Part shown: positions 1 to 6,433 of the stretch, piece after piece
How positions within the stretch are numbered: position 1 is the stretch's first letter
How the letters are laid out: each line of letters begins with the position of its first letter
Assembly (NCBI GenBank): GCA_017995695.1
Contig: JAGOIJ010000075.1
Coordinates: 1 to 7,635 of the forward strand
Origin: Candidatus Omnitrophota bacterium
GTDB lineage: Bacteria > Omnitrophota > Gorgyraeia > Gygaellales > Profunditerraquicolaceae
DNA: 7,635 nt
Direction of reading: 5' to 3'
Made by a program: the position numbers and the translations under genes
Notes under the pieces: model-generated
The model's database searches: none
What the model saw: only the letters and a program-made list of their open reading frames with translations
What the model was told of the DNA's origin: nothing

Positions 1-499
1 GAGCAAGCTTCAGCCTTTATCGCGCCTCATTTTTGGTTTAGGGATCCGTCATGTCGGAGAAAAGGCAGCGTATGTCTTGGCGCAAAAGTTTTGCACCATC
101 GATAACCTTATGCATGCACAAAAAGAGGATCTTGATGCGCTCTATGAAGTAGGCGATGTTATGGCTGATTCGATCAAAACATTTTTCAAGCAACAGAGCA
201 CACGACAGCTTATTGCTAAACTTAAGCAGGCAGGGTTGCGATGCAAAGAAGAGAACATTGTCCATAAGAAATCAGCGTTGACCGGGAAAACCGTTGTGTT
301 CACCGGGGAACTTAAGCATTTTACTCGGATGCAGGCTGAAGCAATAGTTCGCGAGCACGGCGGCAATCCTGCTTCATCCGTAAGCAAGCTCACTCATTTT
401 TTAGTTATCGGAGAAAACCCAGGATCAAAGTATGCCAAGGCCAAGGCCTTGGGGGTACCGATTATCACGGAACAGGAATTTAGGGAGATGGTATCATGA
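1..499 (+). CDS. ligA: NAD+-dependent DNA ligase LigA, C-terminal part (partial)
   Basis: This is the C-terminal end of the bacterial replicative ligase, which seals nicks using NAD+. The frame is open from the window edge (first whole codon at base 2) and gives 165 visible residues; the adenylation and OB domains lie upstream of the window. Visible residues 9-23 (GLGIRHVGEKAA core) are a helix-hairpin-helix element of the type found in LigA, and a second HhH-like segment (LYEVGDVMADSI) follows at about 48-58. Residues about 89-165 form a BRCT domain: LTGKTVVFTGEL, the glycine pair REHGGNPASSVS, THFLVIGENPGSKYAKA, then GVPIITEQEF. The HhH region binds nicked DNA in this family. The stop codon overlaps the start of the lipoprotein gene by 4 nt (ATGA, 496-499), so the two are probably co-transcribed. 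The domain order and the protein end look normal. Confidence 0.95.
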   Translation, partial: SKLQPLSRLIFGLGIRHVGEKAAYVLAQKFCTIDNLMHAQKEDLDALYEVGDVMADSIKTFFKQQSTRQLIAKLKQAGLRCKEENIVHKKSALTGKTVVFTGELKHFTRMQAEAIVREHGGNPASSVSKLTHFLVIGENPGSKYAKAKALGVPIITEQEFREMVS

Positions 500-990
500 A
501 AAAGGTTATGTTTTTGGTTGTTTCTTGTCTATTGTTAATTTCGCTCATTGGCTGTGAAGCCTTCGTGCGGAAATTTACCCGCAAGTCAAAGCAAAAAGAT
601 CTTGAAGTTGAGGAGATGGTGCTTGTTCCGCAGGAATATCAGGCTCCTTATAAAAGCGCTGACGAGCAGTACCAGCAGTATTTTGTTTTTTGGAAATCTT
701 GGCACGATGAGCTTATCCAGACGTTGGTGCCGAATGCCAGCCATAAGCGGCAGCTTGGTTGTATTGATCAGGCGCTTAAGAATTTCTTGAATCTTACGTT
801 GCTGGTTAAAGGCGAAAAGAAAGAACAATTAGAAAGTTATCGTGAGGCGCTGGGAGATCTGCGAGAAAGGATTGCGCGCGACGTTTATGGCGCTAATGTT
901 GCGAATCATCGGCAGCGAGCGGAAACCATCAAAAGAAATATTCTGCGCGATTGTTCCTATAGCGATGTGCGCAGTAATTTGTCATCATGA
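496..990 (+). CDS. Small predicted lipoprotein, unknown function
   Basis: I do not recognise a named family. The 164-aa product starts with a classic lipoprotein signal: MKK, a hydrophobic stretch (residues 4-18), then the lipobox LIGC with the lipidated cysteine at residue 20. Residue +2 is Glu, so by the E. coli rule it would go to the outer membrane if this is a diderm; that rule may not hold here. After a basic stretch (VRKFTRKSK, 24-32) come EEMVLVPQEY (39-48) and an aromatic patch YQQYFVFWKSWHDELI (59-74). The rest is charged and probably helical (about 103-150). The mature part has two further cysteines, C89 and C153, which could form a disulfide in the periplasm. The ATG at 496 is preceded by a good ribosome binding site (AGGGAG, 482-487) and overlaps the ligA stop; the end overlaps the next start (ATGA, 987-990). 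The neighbours do not reveal a role. Confidence 0.85.
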   Translation: MKKVMFLVVSCLLLISLIGCEAFVRKFTRKSKQKDLEVEEMVLVPQEYQAPYKSADEQYQQYFVFWKSWHDELIQTLVPNASHKRQLGCIDQALKNFLNLTLLVKGEKKEQLESYREALGDLRERIARDVYGANVANHRQRAETIKRNILRDCSYSDVRSNLSS

Positions 991-1616
991 TACTTGAAAC
1001 TATTGTTGTCGGCCCGATGCAGGTGAATTGTTATTTGGTTGCCGAAGATCGCAATCAACCAGCAGTTTTAATTGATCCAGGCGCGGAAAGCCGCAAGATT
1101 AAGAAAACACTTGATGCTCTTGCTTTAGCAGTAGCTTATATTATTAACACCCACGGCCATTATGATCACATTGGCGCGGATAATGACTTTGATTGTCCCG
1201 TGTATGCGCATCAGGATGACGTGGCTATGTTGCAAGATCCGGCCTTAAACCTTTCAGGGTTATTCGCTATTCCGTTTAAAGTTACGTCGAAGATAAACGC
1301 CGTTACGCAAGGTCAGAACCTTTGCGTTGGTTCATTGAATTTTAAGGTTATCCATATACCTGGCCATACACCGGGTGGGATGTGTTTATTGATGGAGAGG
1401 GAAGAAAAGACTATTTTGTTTTCGGGGGATTCCTTATTTTTTATGGGTATTGGCAGGAGCGATCTGCCGCGTGGCGATGGCGATTTGCTGGTCAGCTCTA
1501 TACGCAAAAAACTTTTAATACTGCCAGACGATACCTTAGTGTTGCCTGGGCATGGACCTGCTTCAACTATTCGTCAAGAAAAAGAGCACAACGAATTCTT
1601 ACGCTACGATGCGTGA
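987..1616 (+). CDS. Metallo-beta-lactamase-fold hydrolase, glyoxalase-II-like
   Basis: The 209-aa protein is a single MBL-fold domain with a full set of binuclear metal ligands: H56, H58, D60 and H61 in THGHYDHIG, H127 in IPGHTPGG, D148 in FSGDSLF, and H189 in LPGHGP. Length and motif spacing fit the short YcbL-like group of the hydroxyacylglutathione hydrolase (glyoxalase II) family, which lacks the long C-terminal substrate domain of classical GloB. The segment GIGRSDLPRGDGD (154-166) is characteristic of this group. The substrate cannot be read from sequence: a thioester hydrolase such as S-lactoylglutathione or an analogue with another thiol is likely, and persulfide dioxygenase activity is a less likely alternative. 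The ATG at 987 overlaps the lipoprotein stop by 4 nt. No clear Shine-Dalgarno sequence is visible, so coupled re-initiation is probable. The end overlaps xerD by 8 nt. Confidence 0.92.
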   Translation: MILETIVVGPMQVNCYLVAEDRNQPAVLIDPGAESRKIKKTLDALALAVAYIINTHGHYDHIGADNDFDCPVYAHQDDVAMLQDPALNLSGLFAIPFKVTSKINAVTQGQNLCVGSLNFKVIHIPGHTPGGMCLLMEREEKTILFSGDSLFFMGIGRSDLPRGDGDLLVSSIRKKLLILPDDTLVLPGHGPASTIRQEKEHNEFLRYDA

Positions 1617-2496
1617 ACTGATCGATTCCTTTCTTAGCTACTTATCTGTTGAGCGCGGCCTATCAAATAATACCATTACTTCATACCGCAGAGACTTGTT
1701 GTTGTATTCGGATTTCTTGCGTCAGGCCTCCATCGATGCTTTGTCAAAGACAAGTAGAAATGACGTAGTAAATTTTATGCTGTTTCAGAAAGATTTAGGG
1801 TTAGCCGCAAATTCTGTTGCTAGGCGTTTGGCAGCGATTAAGGTTTTTTACCGTTTTCTCGTGCGCGAAAGGATTCTAAAGCAGGATCCTACGAATCTTA
1901 TCGATTCACCTAAGTTGTGGCAGAAGATTCCGGAGACGTTATCGTTGAATGAAGTTGAGGCGTTGCTGAACCAGCCTAATACGCGCTTGCCCCAGGGTAT
2001 CCGCGATAAGGCTATTCTTGAGGTCCTCTATGCAACCGGGATGCGAGTATCTGAAGCAGTGAATCTTTTGGTTGCGAATATAAATGTAGATATCGGTTTT
2101 TTGCGTTGTATCGGCAAGGGGAATAAGGAGCGCGTTATCCCGTTGGGGAAAAAAGCGATTGTCGCTCTTAAGCGTTATCTTAGCGAGGCAAGACCGCTGT
2201 TGCTAAAGACGCGGGAATCAGAATTTCTGTTTATCAGCAGGCTGGGGAAAAAGATTTCGCGGCAATCATTCTGGAAGATTATAAAAAAATATGCCCGCCA
2301 GGCCCGGATCAAGAAACCGATTCGCCCTCACATCTTGCGTCATTCCTTTGCGACGCATCTGTTGGAGCGGGGGGCGGATCTGCGTTCTGTTCAGGAAATG
2401 TTAGGGCATGCCAATATTTCTACAACCCAGATTTATACCCATATCAATAAAGATCGATTAAAGGCGATCCATAAGATGTACCATCCGAGACCGTAG
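1609..2496 (+). CDS. xerD: Tyrosine recombinase XerD
   Basis: XerD acts with XerC at the chromosomal dif site to resolve chromosome dimers. The 295-aa product has the N-terminal SAM-like core-binding domain (residues 1-85, with FLSYLSVERGLSNNTITSYRRDL) and a C-terminal catalytic domain with all the expected residues: R146 (TGMRVSEA), K170 (GKGNKERVIPL), H241 and R244 (HILRHSFATHLL), H267 (LGHANIST) and nucleophile Y276 (IYTHI). The ending HKMYHPRP is typical of XerD rather than XerC. I chose the ATG at 1609 because it gives the family's usual N-terminus and length. An in-frame ATG at 1552 would add 19 unrelated residues and overlap the MBL gene by 65 nt. There is no obvious Shine-Dalgarno before 1609, and the 8-nt overlap with the upstream stop suggests coupled translation. 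XerC is not in the window, so a single-recombinase system cannot be excluded. Confidence 0.93.
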   Translation: MRELIDSFLSYLSVERGLSNNTITSYRRDLLLYSDFLRQASIDALSKTSRNDVVNFMLFQKDLGLAANSVARRLAAIKVFYRFLVRERILKQDPTNLIDSPKLWQKIPETLSLNEVEALLNQPNTRLPQGIRDKAILEVLYATGMRVSEAVNLLVANINVDIGFLRCIGKGNKERVIPLGKKAIVALKRYLSEARPLLLKTRESEFLFISRLGKKISRQSFWKIIKKYARQARIKKPIRPHILRHSFATHLLERGADLRSVQEMLGHANISTTQIYTHINKDRLKAIHKMYHPRP

Positions 2497-2498
2497 AT

Positions 2499-3773
2499 AT
2501 GAAAGAACATTTTAAAGCGTTGCCGCGTCCAATCAGAGCGATCATCACTCTTATCTCTGGCGTTGCCGTGCGCAAGAAAGTCAATGCGTATCTGGTGGGA
2601 GGGTTTGTAAGGGATCTTTTGTTACAGGTGCCAAACCTTGATCTTGATATTGCTGTTGAAGCAGATGCGTTAGCATTCGCAGAATCGCTTGCTCATCGTT
2701 GTGAGGCTAGCCTTACGAAGCACGAGCGTTTTGGCACAGCTACGCTTATCGTGCCTGGAGGTTATAAGATTGATATTGCAACGTGCCGTAAGGAAACCTA
2801 TCCGCATCCGGCGAGTTTGCCTATTGTGGCTCCCAGTAATCTTAGGGATGATCTCTTTCGGCGCGATTTTACCATTAACGCCATGGCCATTGCGTTATGT
2901 GGCCGGCAAAAAGGAGAACTCATTGACTTCTTTGGCGGAAAACTTGATCTTTTGAAGAAGCAGATCCGCTTATTGCATGATAAGAGCTTTGTTGATGATC
3001 CAACCCGCATATTACGCGGTATACGTTTTGAAACGCGCTATGCTTTTCATTTTGAGCGGACAACGCGCGCGCTTTTACAAGAAGCCTCTGACGGTGAGTT
3101 TTTGCTTTCTGTCCAGCCGCAGCGCATTCGCAATGAATTGATATTGCTTTTGCAAGAGTCGCATCCTCGTTGCGTCATGCAAAGAGTTGATCAGATCGTG
3201 GGATTGCGTTTTATCAGCCCTTACCTGCGCATGACTAAGAAAACAAATCAACTGTTGCGCTATATTGAGCAAGAGATTTCCTGGTTCTCCTTGCATAACC
3301 GCAAAAAAAGGGTTCTTGAGCAATGGTTAGTCTACCTTTGCGGTCTGTGCGATACGTTATCGTCGCGCCATCTGCGGGGAGTGTGCGATCGGTTTATGTT
3401 TCGTGCACGCGAGCAGAGTATATTGAGAAGCGTCAAAGAAATACGCAAGTCCGCTATCGCCTTGCTTTACGATAAGCATACGCACCCAGCGCGTATAGTT
3501 CAGTTTTTAAAGCCGTTATCTTTCGAGGCTATTATTGCGCTTAAGGCAAAATATCGCCATCGCGTTGCTCAACAGCATATCAGTAAGTACATTAAGGTTT
3601 ACCATGATGTCGGTCTTTTGATTTCCGGTAAAGATCTGCGCTCGCTGGGTATCGCCCCAGGCCCGCGCTACCAAAAAATTTTCTCAAACCTACTAAGGGC
3701 AAAACTTGAGGGCGGCATTACCACGAAACAGCAAGAATTAGTATTTATCAAGAAATTGCTCGATCGTTTATGA
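2499..3773 (+). CDS. cca: Class II tRNA nucleotidyltransferase (CCA- or A-adding enzyme)
   Basis: The enzyme adds or repairs the 3' CCA end of tRNA. The 424-aa protein has the class II polymerase-beta head: YLVGGFVRDLLL (31-42) followed by the metal-binding DLD pair D48/D50; the strand YKIDIATCRKETY (89-101) with D92; RRDFTINAMA (121-130); and DDPTRILRGIRF (166-177), which covers the position of the nucleotide-selecting EDxxR motif, here DDPTR. The QPQRIRNEL helix follows. The C-terminal part, near 374-420, carries LLISGKDLRSLGIAPGPRYQKI, seen in the tail of many bacterial CCA/A-adding enzymes. Class II CCA-adding, A-adding, CC-adding and poly(A) polymerase I proteins are hard to separate by sequence. 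Full CCA addition is my first choice, because no second copy is visible. The ATG at 2499 lies 2 nt after the xerD stop; the end overlaps the DUF503 start by 4 nt. Confidence 0.88.
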   Translation: MKEHFKALPRPIRAIITLISGVAVRKKVNAYLVGGFVRDLLLQVPNLDLDIAVEADALAFAESLAHRCEASLTKHERFGTATLIVPGGYKIDIATCRKETYPHPASLPIVAPSNLRDDLFRRDFTINAMAIALCGRQKGELIDFFGGKLDLLKKQIRLLHDKSFVDDPTRILRGIRFETRYAFHFERTTRALLQEASDGEFLLSVQPQRIRNELILLLQESHPRCVMQRVDQIVGLRFISPYLRMTKKTNQLLRYIEQEISWFSLHNRKKRVLEQWLVYLCGLCDTLSSRHLRGVCDRFMFRAREQSILRSVKEIRKSAIALLYDKHTHPARIVQFLKPLSFEAIIALKAKYRHRVAQQHISKYIKVYHDVGLLISGKDLRSLGIAPGPRYQKIFSNLLRAKLEGGITTKQQELVFIKKLLDRL

Positions 3774-4051
3774 CTATCGGCGTCTTAACGCTTGAATTGT
3801 TTATTGGGCAGAGTAATTCGCTTAAGGCAAAGCGGATGGTGTTGCACAGTTTAAAGGCGCGGTTGCGCAACCATTTTAATGTTGCGGTTGCACAGGTTGA
3901 TGATGAAGACAAGTGGCAGAAGGCAACTATTGTCGTCGTGGGGGTAGCGGGGAAGCGGCCGGTTGTGAACAGTCTTTTATCTTCGGTAGTCACTTTTGTT
4001 GAACAGGTAGATGCAGTACAGCTCATAGATTATGAGCTGGAGTTATTATAA
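3770..4051 (+). CDS. DUF503 / YlxP family protein
   Basis: This 93-aa protein matches the DUF503 (YlxP) family in length and pattern: start MTIGVLTLELFIGQSNSLKAKR, where the SLKxKR motif (residues 17-22) is the family hallmark, then a HFNVAVAQVDDEDKWQKATI strand-turn-strand (residues 35-54) and a C-terminal VEQVDAVQLIDYELELL (77-93). The fold is ferredoxin-like. YlxP is commonly encoded between infB and rbfA and is thought to be linked to ribosome maturation, but its biochemical role is not settled. Its position directly before rbfA (9-nt gap) agrees with that link, although the upstream neighbour here is cca, not infB. The start overlaps the cca stop (ATGA, 3770-3773) and has no visible Shine-Dalgarno, so translation probably depends on cca. 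Confidence 0.9.
   Translation: MTIGVLTLELFIGQSNSLKAKRMVLHSLKARLRNHFNVAVAQVDDEDKWQKATIVVVGVAGKRPVVNSLLSSVVTFVEQVDAVQLIDYELELL
4019..4039 (+). other. Perfect 9-bp hairpin just upstream of rbfA ribosome binding site
   Basis: CAGCTCATA (4019-4027) and TATGAGCTG (4031-4039) are exact inverted repeats around a 3-nt GAT loop. They lie at the end of the DUF503 gene, 12 nt before the rbfA Shine-Dalgarno sequence AGGAGAG (4051-4057). No T-tract follows, so it is not an intrinsic terminator. It could affect RNA processing or rbfA translation, or be a by-product of coding sequence; a perfect stem this size could arise by chance in a window this long. Confidence 0.4.
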
Positions 4052-4060
4052 GGAGAGACA

Positions 4061-4501
4061 ATGGTGCGGTATCAAAGAGTAGCAGAGGCGATTAGGCAGG
4101 AAGTAAGCATGATTGTCCACGATAAGCTTAAGGATCCGAGAATTGGTTTTATTACTATCACCGGTGTTGAACTAACGCAGGATATGCGTTATGCCAAGAT
4201 TTTCTATAGCGTGTTGGGCAAGGATGAAGATTACCGCAAGACGCAAGAGGCGCTTGATTCGGCGCTCGGTTTTATCAGGCACCTTGTGGCAGAGCGCATC
4301 CGATTGCGTTTTGCTCCCGAGATTGTTTTTAAGCAGGACCGTTCCAGTGAATATAGCATTCGGATACAGGAAGTTTTACAGGAGATTAAGGGGCTTGACG
4401 GTTCTCCTCAAGCTCAAGAGGCTGTTCCTGAAAAAAAACCTAGAAAGGAAAAACGCCGTGGGCCTCCAAAAAATAGTCGACGTTCTAAAAACAAAAAATA
4501 A
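4061..4501 (+). CDS. rbfA: 30S ribosome-binding factor RbfA
   Basis: RbfA binds immature 30S subunits and helps process and mature 16S rRNA, especially in the cold. The core, residues 1-110, shows the KH-like family pattern: RYQRVAEAIRQEVSMIV, DPRIGFITITGVELTQDMRYAKIFYSV, the GFIRHLVAERIRLRFAPEIVF helix-strand unit, and the DRSSEYSIRIQEVL end. After this core the protein continues with a charged, lysine/arginine-rich tail (about 123-146, PEKKPRKEKRRGPPK and onward) that makes it longer than the usual ~120 aa; such basic tails probably contact rRNA and are probably disordered. It has the best ribosome binding site of the run (AGGAGAG, 4051-4057, 3-5 nt before ATG). The tail codons overlap the start of nrnA by 44 nt and include an A8 run (4431-4438). 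Confidence 0.93.
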   Translation: MVRYQRVAEAIRQEVSMIVHDKLKDPRIGFITITGVELTQDMRYAKIFYSVLGKDEDYRKTQEALDSALGFIRHLVAERIRLRFAPEIVFKQDRSSEYSIRIQEVLQEIKGLDGSPQAQEAVPEKKPRKEKRRGPPKNSRRSKNKK

Positions 4502-5426
4502 CTTTCTTGTCACTTCGCACATTAATCTTGAGGGCGATGCCTTAGGGGCGGAATTGGCATTTGCGCATCTGGTGCGTGCGCTCGGTAAGCGCGCCTGCAT
4601 TGTCAATGATGACGTGGTGCCGTACGGGTATGATTTCTTAACTGGGGCAGAAGAGATTAGCAAGGTAAAGCAACTAAAAAATATAAATTTTGATTGTTTC
4701 GCGATCCTTGATTGTTCGGATTTACGAAGATGTGGAGAGGTGGCGCATATCCTGGTAAATCGCGCCATTCCCATTATGAATATTGATCATCACGTGAGTA
4801 ATGAAAATTTCGGCGAGGTAAACTGGGTTAACGAGCATGCGTCTTCCTGTTCAGAGATGATTTACACGCTTTTTAAAACCTTGCGTATCCCTTTTACCAA
4901 AGAAGTAGCGTTGGCATTGTACGTGGGGATTATGACGGATACCGGATCATTCCGCTATTCAAATACAACTCACTACACGCACGAGGCCGCCGCCGAATTA
5001 TTAACCTTTGGTTTAAAGGTCCCGGAAATCTACAAGAATATTTACGGCAATATCAAATTTCAGGATGCCATGCTGCTGGCGAGAATTTTACCGACGATCA
5101 AGCGCCAATTTTCCGGCCGCGTTGCGGTATTTGAAATCAAGCAAGGGTTGCTTAAAAATAAAAGGATTGATTTCGATCTTTCTGAGCATATCCTCTCCTT
5201 TGGCCGTGGGATTAAAGGCGTTGAGGCTGTTTTGCTTTTTAAGGAAAACGCTCTTGTTAAAAATGAGATCCGCGTAAATTTTCGTTCGCAAGGCAAGATT
5301 GATGTAAATAAAATAGCGCGCTTTTTTGGCGGGGGAGGTCATAAAACCGCAAGCGGCGCTACGATTAAAGGCGCGTTATCTTCGGTGCGCAGAAAAGTAT
5401 TGGCAAAGATTAAAGAATCTTTGTAA
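4458..5426 (+). CDS. nrnA: NrnA-type DHH/DHHA1 phosphoesterase (oligoribonuclease / pAp phosphatase)
   Basis: NrnA enzymes degrade short RNA oligomers (nanoRNA) and many also dephosphorylate 3'-phosphoadenosine 5'-phosphate. The 322-aa product has the DHH catalytic domain: SHINLEGDALGAEL (20-33; H21, E25, D27), AILDCSDL with D85, the name-giving D110-H111-H112 in NIDHHVSN, and MTDTGSFRYSNT with D161. The DHHA1 substrate domain ends with FFGGGGHKTASGATI (289-303). Motif I normally reads DGD; here it is EGD. I chose the GTG at 4458 because it gives the normal family N-terminus about 11 residues before the first strand and has an AAAGGA ribosome binding site at 4444-4449, 8 nt upstream. No in-frame ATG fits. 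The frame stays open further upstream inside rbfA, but that sequence is not NrnA-like. It overlaps rbfA by 44 nt and is followed by ribF after 14 nt, with truB missing between them. Confidence 0.9.
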   Translation: MGLQKIVDVLKTKNNFLVTSHINLEGDALGAELAFAHLVRALGKRACIVNDDVVPYGYDFLTGAEEISKVKQLKNINFDCFAILDCSDLRRCGEVAHILVNRAIPIMNIDHHVSNENFGEVNWVNEHASSCSEMIYTLFKTLRIPFTKEVALALYVGIMTDTGSFRYSNTTHYTHEAAAELLTFGLKVPEIYKNIYGNIKFQDAMLLARILPTIKRQFSGRVAVFEIKQGLLKNKRIDFDLSEHILSFGRGIKGVEAVLLFKENALVKNEIRVNFRSQGKIDVNKIARFFGGGGHKTASGATIKGALSSVRRKVLAKIKESL

Positions 5427-5440
5427 CTGGCTCATTTATC

Positions 5441-6373
5441 ATGAACGTTATTCGTGGGTTGAGAAACATAAAGCGATTCAAGAATCCAGTTGTGGCGATG
5501 GGTGTGTTTGACGGCGTTCATCGCGCTCACCAGAGAATTTTACGCGCAGCAGTTGCAAAGGCACGGGCGATTGGCGGCATAAGCATTGTCCTGACGTTTG
5601 ATCCGCATCCGCAAAAAGAAGATAGGATATCTTCGCTTGAGCATCGTTTACAATTAATGGATCAATTAGGAATACAGGTCGCGATCGTCTTGCAGTTTAA
5701 TAAGCAATTCGCAAAAATTTCCGCCGATGATTTTATCCGCGATATCTTGGTGCGTCGGATTTCCGTTGATTATGTTTACGTCGGAAAGAATTTCCGTTTT
5801 GGTGAAAGCGCCTGCGGCGATGTGCGACTCCTTAGGCGATATGCCGAAGTTTTTCATTTTAAGCTAAAGGTTTTTCCGGTCATCACATTGCACGAAAGGT
5901 CAGTCAGTAGCACGTATATTCGGCGATTAATCGTGCAGGGTAAGTTGTCGAGAGCGCAACGACTCCTTGGCCGTCCGGTAAGCATTTTGGGAACGGTTAT
6001 TCATGGCACAGCCTGGGGCAGGCGCTTGGGATTTCCAACGGCTAATCTTAATCCCCATCATGAAGTTTTGCCTCCCGCAGGTATTTACGCAGTGCTGGTA
6101 AAAATTGAACAAAAAAAATATAAAGGAGTTTGTTATATCGGCAGAAAGCCAATTGTTGGGCCAGCTGTTTTGCGTTATTCTCAATCTTCTCAATTAACCA
6201 TTGAAGTCACTATTTTAAATTTCAATGAAAATATTTATGGCAAATATATTGAAGTGCAATTTCTTAAGAAAATAAGAAATGAGCAGCAATTTTTGAGTTC
6301 CGCTTTATTAATTAAACAGATTAAAAAAGATATTATTAAAGCAAAAGAGCATTTTTCCCGCCATTCTTTCTAG
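5441..6373 (+). CDS. ribF: Bifunctional riboflavin kinase / FAD synthetase RibF
   Basis: RibF converts riboflavin to FMN and then to FAD using ATP. The 310-aa length is standard. The N-terminal FMN adenylyltransferase domain shows GVFDGVHRAH (21-30, the nucleotidyltransferase GxxH-type motif), LTFDPHP (51-57), YVGKNFRFGE (113-122) and SSTYIRRLI (156-164). The C-terminal riboflavin kinase domain shows GRRLGFPTANL (193-203, with the PTAN Mg-ATP motif), PPAGIYAV (211-218), the catalytic-strand region QLTIEVTILNF (251-261, E255 the likely catalytic base) and IYGKYIEVQFLKKIRNEQQF (265-284). The usual NIGxRPT segment reads YIGRKPIV (232-239). The last ~180 bp is much richer in A+T (about 25% GC) than the rest of the gene. 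The ATG at 5441 follows nrnA by 14 nt with no clear Shine-Dalgarno. No intrinsic terminator is recognisable after it. Confidence 0.94.
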   Translation: MNVIRGLRNIKRFKNPVVAMGVFDGVHRAHQRILRAAVAKARAIGGISIVLTFDPHPQKEDRISSLEHRLQLMDQLGIQVAIVLQFNKQFAKISADDFIRDILVRRISVDYVYVGKNFRFGESACGDVRLLRRYAEVFHFKLKVFPVITLHERSVSSTYIRRLIVQGKLSRAQRLLGRPVSILGTVIHGTAWGRRLGFPTANLNPHHEVLPPAGIYAVLVKIEQKKYKGVCYIGRKPIVGPAVLRYSQSSQLTIEVTILNFNENIYGKYIEVQFLKKIRNEQQFLSSALLIKQIKKDIIKAKEHFSRHSF

Positions 6374-6389
6374 CCACAATATCTAGACA

Positions 6390-6404
6390 ATAAAATAATT
6401 TTAT
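6390..6404. repeat. AT-rich palindrome ATAAAAT-A-ATTTTAT
   Basis: A perfect 7-bp inverted repeat around one central A, 17 nt after the ribF stop. It lacks the GC stem and T-tract of a terminator. It shares the octamer GATAAAAT (on the minus strand here, 6405-6398) with the second palindrome at 6434-6446. Confidence 0.35.
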
Positions 6405-6433
6405 CTACTACTTGTTGTATTTAAGCATGTTAG

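Noticed and set aside
435..452. CCAAGG-CCAAGG-CCTTGG repeat/palindrome near the end of ligA
   Set aside because: It encodes the AKAKALG stretch of the BRCT domain, a region that is naturally Lys/Ala-rich in LigA. It is best explained by coding sequence.
1552..1608. In-frame ATG at 1552 that would extend XerD by 19 residues
   Set aside because: The added residues do not resemble the XerD N-terminus, there is no suitable ribosome binding site, and it would raise the overlap with the MBL gene to 65 nt. The ATG at 1609 gives the normal 295-aa protein.
1609..2496. Integrase of a mobile element or integron instead of a housekeeping recombinase
   Set aside because: Length, motif set and the HPRP-type C-terminus fit XerD. 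The flanking genes are housekeeping, and no att site, tRNA target or cassette is visible.
4376..4774. 132-codon open frame on the minus strand across the rbfA/nrnA junction
   Set aside because: It is antisense to two well-supported genes, its product shows no recognisable motif, and it crosses conserved NrnA codons.
6221..6253. Bulged AT hairpin (TTCAAT + ATATTT paired with AAATAT + ATTGAA) in ribF
   Set aside because: It lies in a ~25% GC coding stretch where such pairings are expected by chance. It has no T-tract and no link to a regulated gene start.
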